Below are positions 1-4,342 of a DNA stretch of 6,730 nt, in pieces. The DNA is from JBNKFQ01 sp050289385 (GTDB lineage: Bacteria; Pseudomonadota; Gammaproteobacteria; Pseudomonadales; Porticoccaceae): contig JBNKFQ010000274.1 of assembly GCA_050289385.1 (NCBI GenBank), forward strand, positions 1 to 6,730, given 5' to 3'. Under the pieces are notes generated by a model that had not been told where the DNA came from, did not search any database, and saw nothing but the letters and a program-made list of their open reading frames with translations. Within the stretch, counting starts at the first letter, position 1; each line of letters starts with the position of its first letter. The translations under genes and the position numbers were made by a program.

Positions 1-272
1 CTGTATTTTGCCGCAAGTATCAGCAAGAACTTGAAGGCCTGGCTACCCCGCCATTTCCAGGCCCCAAAGGTCAGTATATTTTTGACAATATCTCTGCCAA
101 AGCCTGGCAGGAATGGCTGGCGCACCAGACCATGCTGATCAACGAAAAACATCTGAATATGATGGACAAGGACTCTCGCAACTATCTGGCAGAGCAGCGC
201 GACAAATTTTTGTCTGGTGAAGAGTTTGATGCTGCAGAGGGCTATGTGCCAATTGAAAAACCCGGAGATTGA
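1..272 (+). CDS. yggX: YggX, Fe(II) trafficking / oxidative damage protection protein (5' end cut by window)
   Basis: The first complete codon is at position 3, and 89 residues are visible before the TGA at 270-272. The protein starts VFCRKYQQELEGL and carries the family signatures FPGPKGQYIFDNIS, AWQEWL, the invariant QTMLINEKHLNMM block and the C-terminal EGYVP. YggX proteins are about 90 residues long, so only the first few (probably M-S-R-T) are missing. The small acidic cytosolic protein is known to protect Fe-S clusters and take part in Fe(II) handling during oxidative stress. The conserved N-terminal Cys is present (codon 9-11). In pseudomonads yggX follows mutY and precedes tRNA-Phe; the tRNA is indeed downstream here, but with a small convergent gene inserted between. 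No clear intrinsic terminator is visible in 273-316. Confidence 0.94.
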   Translation, partial: VFCRKYQQELEGLATPPFPGPKGQYIFDNISAKAWQEWLAHQTMLINEKHLNMMDKDSRNYLAEQRDKFLSGEEFDAAEGYVPIEKPGD

Positions 273-316
273 TCATTTGTTGATGATTCAATCTTTGCAC
301 AAGCAACAATCGGCGT

Positions 317-553
317 TCATATACCCGCCATCACTCGCATCCGTTTCTTTAAGGCAAAGTAGCGTGTAGTGCGCTTTTCGCCTTCTTTCCTTATTCGGCC
401 TACAGCAACCAGCGCAGATAGTCTGCGCTGCAGTGTTTTGTCTTCAACAGGGAAAGACAGGTGGCTCTTGATCTGGCCCCGACTCATACCTGCAACCGAT
501 TCAGATAAAATCAACTCAATTTCACGACACTGTTTACTTATTTTGCCAGCCAT
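317..553 (-). CDS. small winged-helix-type DNA-binding protein, 78 aa
   Basis: The product has a basic helix-rich body: MSRGQIKSHL (about 23-32), a recognition-helix-like stretch DKTLQRRLSALVAVGRI (about 38-54) and a wing-like RKEGEKRTTRYF (about 55-66). That order (helix, recognition helix, beta-wing ending in TRYF) is what is seen in winged-helix domains, notably the accessory wHTH domains attached to some Fic-family AMP-transferases. Here nothing follows the wing except about a dozen residues (ALKKRMRVMAGI), so it is either a stand-alone regulator or the surviving N-terminal domain of a longer protein. The ATG at 551-553 has an AGGGA-like Shine-Dalgarno (557-565 region) inside one of four TGTCCCTA boxes, which suggests autoregulation. 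The gene is convergent with yggX, with a 44-bp gap. The domain class is inferred from pattern only; target and function are unknown. Confidence 0.65.
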   Translation of the reverse strand: MAGKISKQCREIELILSESVAGMSRGQIKSHLSFPVEDKTLQRRLSALVAVGRIRKEGEKRTTRYFALKKRMRVMAGI

Positions 554-557
554 AAAA

Positions 558-624
558 TGTCCCTATAAAACCTCGATAGGGACACTACAAACATTTAGGG
601 ACATTTTCAAGATTTTTAGGGACA
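558..624 (-). promoter_or_regulatory. cluster of four TGTCCCTA boxes upstream of the small winged-helix gene
   Basis: Read on the minus strand, TGTCCCTA occurs as three direct copies (plus-strand TAGGGACA at 617-624, 596-603 and 577-584). A fourth copy is in opposite orientation at 558-565, just 4 bases from the ATG. The start-proximal pair makes a perfect 9-bp inverted repeat (558-566 with 576-584, 9-bp spacer). Box starts are 19 and 21 bp apart, close to two helical turns, so proteins bound at each would lie on one face of the DNA. This is the architecture of an operator, most simply bound by the winged-helix protein itself. The repeats are seen directly; binding is inference. Confidence 0.6.
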
Positions 625-680
625 AAAAGGCTCCATCGATATCTCTGTTACCACAACAAATCAGATTTTTTGGCAAGCCC

Positions 681-709
681 TTGACGACAACAGGGCAAGC
701 AGGTTTAAT
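681..709 (+). promoter_or_regulatory. sigma70 promoter of tRNA-Phe
   Basis: A -35 TTGACG (681-686) and a -10 TTTAAT (704-709) are separated by exactly 17 bp, each matching 5 of 6 consensus bases. The bases after the -10 (ACGCGCCTCGC) form a GC-rich discriminator, typical of stable-RNA promoters under stringent control. Transcription would begin near 716, giving a leader of about 38 nt before the mature tRNA. Confidence 0.7.
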
Positions 710-753
710 ACGCGCCTCGCTGACTAGGGGCAACCGCCCAACAGCAGCAAATT

Positions 754-829
754 GCCCAGGTAGCTCAGTCGGTAGAGCAGTGGACTGAAAATCCTCGTGT
801 CGGTGGTTCGATTCCGCCCCTGGGCACCA
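754..829 (+). tRNA. tRNA-Phe (anticodon GAA)
   Basis: This is a 76-nt cloverleaf with encoded CCA (827-829). The acceptor stem GCCCAGG/CCTGGGC is perfectly paired; the D arm is GCTC/GAGC with loop AGTCGGTA; the anticodon loop CTGAAAA gives GAA at tRNA positions 34-36; the T arm is GGTGG/CCGCC with loop TTCGATT. It resembles bacterial tRNA-Phe throughout. One oddity is that positions 28 and 42 of the anticodon stem are both T, leaving a U-U mismatch where other bacterial tRNA-Phe genes have a pair. No terminator hairpin is obvious in the AT-rich sequence that follows. tRNA-Phe genes are common integration targets, and a probable integrase remnant lies just beyond the 3' end. Confidence 0.97.
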
Positions 830-845
830 TTAATTACTTTATAAA

Positions 846-1001
846 TCAATGACTTACCACTAACTGAAGCCTTTTGTTACCACGTTGTTGTGACAGAATT
901 GTGCCTTCGATATTGGTCGCCGCTCCCATCAGGTGTTCCGACGCCAAATGGGCATGATGCTGAACTCCATCCGCTAACGCGGCGAGTCCTGGCTGACAAA
1001 A
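846..1001 (-). pseudogene. C-terminal remnant of a tyrosine recombinase (phage/island integrase)
   Basis: Translating the minus strand toward the TGA at 846-848 gives an open stretch of about 50 residues, running from roughly GLAALADGVQ through HHAHLASEHLMGAA to NIEGTILSQQ and a basic tail. The segment HHAHLASEHL aligns with the RYAHLxPEHL motif at the end of many phage-type integrases, whose Tyr is the catalytic nucleophile; the following AA-x-x-IEGT-x-L also fits those C-termini. Here the Tyr position reads His (CAT), and no upstream catalytic domain exists because the SRPBCC reading frame starts immediately at 1002. It is therefore a dead fragment. Its place, 17 bp past the tRNA-Phe CCA end, is where island integrases normally sit. 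The assignment rests on one short motif, so it is moderate. Confidence 0.45.
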
Positions 1002-1427
1002 CTATTTAAAATATTTCTCCAGCTTATCAAGACAACCATGCCAGCCATGGGTATGTTTCTCCGCTGCCTCGGCAGTAGCGAATTTTTCGTGCAGAAGACC
1101 AAGCCTGGTTTGCTCGCCACTTTGTTCGAAGTTGACCGTGACACGCGTATCACTCACTTCTCCACCTTCCCAGGCCCAGGTAAATTGCAAACGCTTATTG
1201 GGTTGTATTTCGGTGTATTCGCCTGTGGCGATGTGATCGCCCTCTTCCGACACCATATGAATCCGGTGCTTGCCACCGACCCTCAAATCGACATGGGCCT
1301 CTTTGCACTGAACATTGCGCGGCCCCATCCACCGACACAACTGCTCCGGGTCGGTTCAGGCGTTAAAGAGTTTTTTGGACAATACCGGGAACAGGCGTTC
1401 GATAAAAAGTTGATGCTTGTCGCTCAT
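1002..1427 (-). pseudogene. SRPBCC / AHSA1-type protein broken by an in-frame TGA
   Basis: From the ATG at 1425-1427 the frame runs 141 residues to the TAG at 1002-1004, the usual length of AHSA1-like START-fold proteins, but codon 24 (1356-1358) is TGA. The context reads KKLFNA-stop-TDPEQLCRWMGP, where the family has LFxAWTDPxxLxxWxGP, so TGG (Trp) most likely mutated to TGA. Everything else is intact: VDLRVGGKHRIHM, GEYTEIQPNKRLQFTWAWEGGE, and the C-terminal HEKFATAEAAEKHTHGWHGCLDKLEKYF. Such proteins bind small hydrophobic ligands in a helix-grip cavity and are often paired with an ArsR-type regulator, as here. The start overlaps the end of that gene (ATGA) with an AGGGA ribosome site 8 bases upstream. 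Restart at the TTG at 1340 would give 112 residues without the N-terminal helix. Confidence 0.85.
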
Positions 1428-1763
1428 TGTTTACTTCCCTCGTCGAGGAAAAACTTTTCAAGATTATCGAGATTGTCACTCCAGAATTTTTCGTAACCCT
1501 TGATAAAGTCCTGCGCCGCAATCAACGGTTTTGAATTCACTTGGTAAAGATGAAGTTGGCCATTTTTTTCGGGACAGAAGGCTTGCACTTTGCAGCACCT
1601 TCAGATGTTTCGACACGCCGTTGAGAGACTTGTTGAATTCGTTGGCAATGTCACCGACCGTGCGCGCCTGCGATGAAACAAGTTTCATAATGTCGCGACG
1701 GGTACGATTAGCAAGAGCCGCGAACACCCTGTCGAGCTGATTTTCTGCTGTATGAATACTCAT
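1424..1763 (-). pseudogene. ArsR-family winged-helix repressor, frameshifted in an A7 run
   Basis: The ATG at 1761-1763 opens MSIHTAENQLDRVFAALANRTRRDIM, then TVGDIANEF, NKSLNGVSKHLKVLQSASLLSRKK: the ArsR winged-helix fold with its recognition helix around residues 46-59. There is no metal-binding ELCVCDL motif, as is usual for the ArsR subgroup paired with SRPBCC genes. At the A7 tract (plus-strand T7, 1563-1569) the frame fails and would end in an unrelated tail stopping at 1476. In the next frame the expected C-terminus continues perfectly: GQLHLYQVNSKPLIAAQDFIKGYEKFWSDNLDNLEKFF to a TGA at 1424-1426. Removing one A gives a 112-residue protein of normal family length. The lesion is thus a +1 insertion (A6 to A7), unless slippage or a sequencing error is involved. 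The stop overlaps the SRPBCC start. Confidence 0.87.
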
Positions 1764-1784
1764 GGGTTCAAGCGTAGACGAGAA

Positions 1785-1821
1785 TTGCCCAACACTCATC
1801 TTTTGGTTGAATGTTGGGCAA
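1785..1821. promoter_or_regulatory. candidate operator: 10-bp perfect inverted repeat upstream of the ArsR-type gene
   Basis: TTGCCCAACA (1785-1794) pairs with TGTTGGGCAA (1812-1821) across a 17-bp spacer, ending 22 bp before the ArsR start codon. It lies immediately downstream of a plausible -10 element, covering the expected transcription start, the position where an ArsR repressor would block transcription. As RNA it could also form a 5' leader hairpin. The repeat is visible; the role is inferred. Confidence 0.45.
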
Positions 1822-1833
1822 AAGATCGAAAAG

Positions 1834-1861
1834 ATTAAAATCGTTAAGCCTGTTGTGACAA
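1834..1861 (-). promoter_or_regulatory. candidate sigma70 promoter of the ArsR-SRPBCC operon
   Basis: On the minus strand a -35 TTGTCA (1856-1861) and a -10 TTTAAT (1834-1839) each match 5 of 6 consensus bases, with a 16-bp spacer. Transcription would start near 1827, beside the inverted repeat at 1785-1821. An 8-bp direct repeat ACAATTCC (1859-1866 and 1870-1877) overlaps and flanks the -35. Confidence 0.4.
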
Positions 1862-1881
1862 TTCCGCACACAATTCCTTTC

Positions 1882-1898
1882 GGGCCTGTTAACACTAA
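1882..1898 (+). repeat. solo copy of the MITE terminal repeat
   Basis: GGGCCTGTTAACACTAA is identical for 17 bases to the outer ends of the element at 3810-4077, in the same orientation as its left end. It stops 1 base short of the cigR-like stop codon (1900-1902). No matching inverted end is found in the adjacent sequence on either side until 4060-4076. It may be the remaining end of a decayed element, or one end of a larger one. Confidence 0.6.
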
Positions 1899-1899
1899 A

Positions 1900-2367
1900 T
1901 CAGTTCAAATAAAACACATCCAGAACAGCGTGTGTTGCATTGATTATTCTCACAATACGATCATCAACTCTTCGCAATGAAGTACCTTCTGGTTGCTCGG
2001 GCAAACGGCGCAAAATCTCACGTGGCAAGGGATGACTGTGACGATACAAGTCAGCGTCCAGAACTTCTCCCCTGGCCACTTTATTTTTCCATCCTGGAGG
2101 CAACTCGCCACCGCGTGCGAGTTTCTTTTTCAGACCCGGGGGCAAGGATTTTTTTTTCTTGCTCCTGGAAGCATCCCGATATTTGACCCGTTCTTCGAGA
2201 TAATCCTCAAAAACCTGTTTTTCACCACCACCAAACAGGATATCAGCGACTGCGATGGCTGTTTCAATATCCTCTTCAGTATCTTTGTCAGCGTTTGAGT
2301 TCGGGCTAACAAATATTACCGACAAGGCAACCACTGCCGACAATAAACTGCGGATATAAATTCCCAT
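1900..2367 (-). CDS. exported CigR-family protein, 155 aa
   Basis: Residues 1-26 (MGIYIRSLLSAVVALSVIFV, then SPNSNA) form a Sec-type signal peptide with cleavage likely after NA, so the mature protein is probably periplasmic. An acidic helical stretch (27-62) is followed by a Lys-rich segment, then a tandem 14-residue repeat LPPGLKKKLARGGE (75-88) and LPPGWKNKVARGEV (89-102), and a C-terminal beta-like part with LPEQPEGTSLRRVDDRIVRIINATHAVLDV. The LPPG-x5-ARG repeats and the final GT...VDDRIVRIINAT motif fit the CigR/RcnB-like group, named for the Salmonella antivirulence regulator; the function outside Salmonella is not established. The ATG at 2365-2367 has a strong AGGAG (2374-2378) 6 bases upstream. 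It is transcribed away from the TRIC-type gene. A copy of a transposon-like end lies directly behind its stop. Confidence 0.8.
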   Translation of the reverse strand: MGIYIRSLLSAVVALSVIFVSPNSNADKDTEEDIETAIAVADILFGGGEKQVFEDYLEERVKYRDASRSKKKKSLPPGLKKKLARGGELPPGWKNKVARGEVLDADLYRHSHPLPREILRRLPEQPEGTSLRRVDDRIVRIINATHAVLDVFYLN

Positions 2368-2398
2368 ATTGTTCTCCTGTTATAAACCCTGACGCTAC

Positions 2399-2427
2399 AG
2401 TATAGAGGTGGCGACACCATACACAAA
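2399..2427 (-). promoter_or_regulatory. weak promoter candidate for the cigR-like gene
   Basis: The minus strand holds a good -10 TATACT (2399-2404), with a poor -35 TTTGTG (2422-2427) 17 bp upstream. A start near 2392 would leave a short leader carrying the AGGAG. The divergent interval 2368-2523 must also carry the promoter of the TRIC-type gene; a TTGACG at 2446-2451 faces that gene but no convincing -10 follows it. Confidence 0.25.
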
Positions 2428-2523
2428 GCAAAGCTCCGGCGCCTGTTGACGTTTTGGTTGTTTCGTCTCAACACAAATGCTTTCATAGTCACACAATATG
2501 TTTTCCCTGCAATGAGTTGTGCC

Positions 2524-3138
2524 ATGCCAGATATTCTGCAAGTTCTCGCCATCGCTGGTACTGCTGCATTTTCGGTCAGTGGGGCCCTGCAAGCAGCCCG
2601 ACATCGTATGGATATTGTCGGTTTTATTTTTATCGGCTGTATTACCGGTATCGGCGGGGGCACACTGCGAGATCTGGTGCTGGACACCCCCGTGTTCTGG
2701 CTGGGCGAATGGCACTACGTTGTGATATGCAGCCTGGCGGCAATGGTGACATATTTTTCCACCCCGCTGATCAACAAGGCATCGAGAGCCTTGTTATGGG
2801 CAGATGCCGTGGGCATGGCGCTGTTCAGCGTACTGGGCGCGCAAAAAGCGCTATCGCTTGGCGCCAGTATTCCGGTGGCCGCCATCATGGGTATGTTCAG
2901 CGCCTGCCTGGGTGGCATTATTCGAGACATGATCCTCAACGAAATCCCCATCATCCTGCACCGGGAGATCTACATTACGGCATCTCTGACCGGTGCCCTC
3001 GGCTACGCCATTGCCGCAAAGGTGATTGCATTACCCGAAACCACGTCGGTGCTGACGGGCTGTGCGGCGGCGTTTACTGTGCGCGCGCTGGCGATCAGTC
3101 GCAACTTCAGCTTGCCTGCGCACAAGGGAACGGAGTGA
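2524..3138 (+). CDS. TRIC/UPF0126 (YicG-YadS) family membrane protein
   Basis: The 204-residue protein consists of about seven hydrophobic segments arranged as two similar halves. Each half carries the family's Gly-Arg-Asp signature: GIGGGTLRDLVLDTP (about 42-56) followed by VFWL, and CLGGIIRDMILNEIP (about 128-142) followed by IIL. The duplicated GG-x2-RD motif and three-helix repeat are diagnostic of UPF0126, the prokaryotic TRIC family of trimeric inner-membrane channels with cation selectivity; YadS-type members have also been linked to glycine transport. I chose the ATG at 2524 (MPDILQVLAIAGTAAF) because it gives the family length and begins just before helix 1. The in-frame ATG at 2512 adds only four residues, and an upstream start at 2446 would add an unlikely 26. 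None has a strong ribosome site. It is divergent from the cigR-like gene and convergent with the SPOR gene, with a 32-bp gap. Confidence 0.88.
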   Translation: MPDILQVLAIAGTAAFSVSGALQAARHRMDIVGFIFIGCITGIGGGTLRDLVLDTPVFWLGEWHYVVICSLAAMVTYFSTPLINKASRALLWADAVGMALFSVLGAQKALSLGASIPVAAIMGMFSACLGGIIRDMILNEIPIILHREIYITASLTGALGYAIAAKVIALPETTSVLTGCAAAFTVRALAISRNFSLPAHKGTE

Positions 3139-3170
3139 GGCTCGCAAACACCGCGTCGGCTCTGTTTCCG

Positions 3171-3764
3171 CTACTGCTTCCGCTTGAGCGCCAGCGTTTC
3201 AATACCATTGCTCGCTAATCGGCTGCGCGCTTTGGTCATGGTTGTGCGGTTATCAAACGGGCCGACCATAACCCGATACCACCGGTCTCCGGCTGCCGTT
3301 TTGGCGTTTTCGATGTTGGTGTTCAGGTTCATCAACAACAACTGTGCGCGCAAGCTGTCAGCGTCGCCAGCATTTTTAAAAGAACCGGCCTGAAGCAAAT
3401 AGATAGAACGCTCCACCGGTTCGGCGGTCGGTTGCCGGTTGCTACTGCCAGCGGCAACGGCCGGTTCCTCTTCATCAATCACCACAACTTCGTTTTCACT
3501 CAAACGCTTGTAAAAATCAAATCGCGGTTTTCTGTTGGCTGCGCCGGTATCCTGTCCGGCTTCTTCTCCCGACTCCGCAGTGGAAAAGTCGGGTGTTGCA
3601 CCCGGCACAAGAATCAGGGACGTCAGCAAAGCGCCTACGGCTACTCCCGATACAAACCAGAACAAACCACCTGGCTTGCCACCGGTTTTGCTGTTGTTTC
3701 TGCGACGGGTGGTCTGACTGCGCGGTCTCGACTTGGCGGTAGTCCTGGCATAATCTCGGCTCAT
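3171..3764 (-). CDS. SPOR-domain inner-membrane protein (FtsN-like), 197 aa
   Basis: The layout is that of FtsN-type proteins: a short basic cytoplasmic tail rich in Arg/Lys (1-31), one transmembrane helix (about GLFWFVSGVAVGALLTSLILV, 33-53), a low-complexity acidic/Ala linker including FDFYKRLSENEVVV (82-95), and a C-terminal SPOR domain (about 120-195). The SPOR signatures visible are YLLQAGSFKNAGDADSLRAQL and WYRVMVGPFDNRTTMTKARSRL. SPOR domains bind denuded septal peptidoglycan, so a role in cell division or cell-wall remodelling is likely. In Pseudomonas-like genomes this gene follows priA and argS and precedes hslVU. Here priA is still upstream in the same orientation, but argS is missing and an inverted-repeat element ends 46 bp before this start, so the gene may have lost its usual promoter. 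The ribosome site is weak (GAGA region). Confidence 0.88.
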   Translation of the reverse strand: MSRDYARTTAKSRPRSQTTRRRNNSKTGGKPGGLFWFVSGVAVGALLTSLILVPGATPDFSTAESGEEAGQDTGAANRKPRFDFYKRLSENEVVVIDEEEPAVAAGSSNRQPTAEPVERSIYLLQAGSFKNAGDADSLRAQLLLMNLNTNIENAKTAAGDRWYRVMVGPFDNRTTMTKARSRLASNGIETLALKRKQ

Positions 3765-3809
3765 TGGCTGTTTTCTCTGAAATGCAAGCGTGTAAGGTTA
3801 ACGATAACT

Positions 3810-4077
3810 AGGGCCTGTTAACACTAATTTGATACCCACTGTTATGCCTAAAAAAGCACCAATCAAGGCACGAGGAACGTGGTTTGGTTACTCCAAATGA
3901 GTGACGAGTAACGCGGAGTGGTGCTTTTTTAGGCACAACCCGAAGGGCTGGGACCATTTTTGCACCCAGATTCGTTGTCAGTCGCTTATTTAGAGTTACT
4001 AAACGGCGCTCCTTCCGCCTCGCTGGGCACAATAATGGCCTCCAGCAGCGGCTATCAAATTAGTGTTAACAGGCCCT
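3810..4077. mobile_element. MITE-like non-autonomous element with 25-bp perfect terminal inverted repeats
   Basis: The ends at 3810-3834 (AGGGCCTGTTAACACTAA then TTTGATA) and 4053-4077 are exact reverse complements over 25 bases. The roughly 268-bp interior has no credible transposase. It contains a long perfect internal stem (3845-3861 with 3919-3935) and a CCCGAAGGG mini-hairpin (3940-3948). If the true ends are GGCCTG/CAGGCC, the flanks CTAG (3808-3811) and CTGG (4076-4079) could be a 4-bp target duplication with one change, as produced by IS5-type enzymes, but this is not decisive. A further copy of the outer 17 bases is at 1882-1898, so the repeat is mobile or multicopy. It sits between priA and the SPOR gene. 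Confidence 0.75.
3845..3935. repeat. 17-bp perfect internal inverted repeat with nested 7-bp stem
   Basis: TGCCTAAAAAAGCACCA (3845-3861) is exactly complementary to 3919-3935. The 57-nt loop holds a second stem, GTTACTC (3887-3893) with GAGTAAC (3906-3912). As RNA this forms a long cruciform-like hairpin ending in a T-rich arm (GCTTTTTTAGGC), which could act as a transcription block in either direction between priA and the SPOR gene. Confidence 0.7.
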
Positions 4078-4087
4078 GGGAGCGCAT

Positions 4088-4342
4088 ATGTTACGGAAGA
4101 CGATACAAACAGGCATCGCTTTTTTTATCGGTTTTGCCTTTTTACTCGACATTTCCCTGGCTCAACATCAAATTGAACACACTCTGCCCCCCCCGACTCG
4201 CTCCGCTTACGTCATATCCTGCGGATCTACGTCCACCGACCATCTGACCTTTCTCGCCACAGGTACTGCCGGTAACAAGTCCACCCATCGGGATAACAGA
4301 TTTTGCAAATCGGCTCTGGACGCGAAGGTCAATGCAAGTTGA
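4088..4342 (+). CDS. doubtful short ORF with signal-peptide-like N-terminus
   Basis: An ATG 5 bases after GGGAG (4078-4082) opens MLRKTIQTGIAFFIGFAFLLDISLA followed by QHQIEHTL. This is a convincing basic-hydrophobic signal sequence with an A-x-A-like end. After a C8 tract (4187-4194) the frame runs antisense into the 3' end of priA, and the rest looks like shadow sequence. Two readings are possible: the 5' fragment of an exported-protein gene truncated near 4187-4206, or chance. The start lies at the right edge of the MITE-like element, whose flank supplies the ribosome site. I do not recognise a family and treat it as unproven. Confidence 0.25.
   Translation: MLRKTIQTGIAFFIGFAFLLDISLAQHQIEHTLPPPTRSAYVISCGSTSTDHLTFLATGTAGNKSTHRDNRFCKSALDAKVNAS

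Noticed and set aside
273..316. possible terminator between yggX and the winged-helix gene (TTGTTG ... CAACAA)
   Set aside because: Only six pairs with a long loop of about 20 nt and no U-tract; not supportable.
369..788. 139-codon plus-strand ORF opposite the small winged-helix gene
   Set aside because: It runs across the operator boxes, the tRNA promoter and into the tRNA itself, so it cannot be a real gene.
1356..1358. selenocysteine codon in the SRPBCC protein
   Set aside because: Family alignment from memory has Trp here, not Cys, and there is no evident downstream SECIS-like stem; a nonsense mutation is simpler.
1038..1496. 152-codon plus-strand ORF opposite the SRPBCC gene
   Set aside because: Antisense shadow of a recognisable, though broken, family member.
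2454..3218. 254-codon plus-strand ORF overlapping the TRIC-type gene
   Set aside because: The translation is Cys/His/Arg-rich with no hydrophobic pattern, while the overlapping frame has a clear family signature.
3808..4032. 74-codon minus-strand ORF covering most of the MITE-like element
   Set aside because: It includes the terminal repeat as coding sequence and spans the internal hairpin; composition is basic and low in pattern, and no transposase motif (DDE or otherwise) is visible. Most likely an open frame by chance in repeat DNA.
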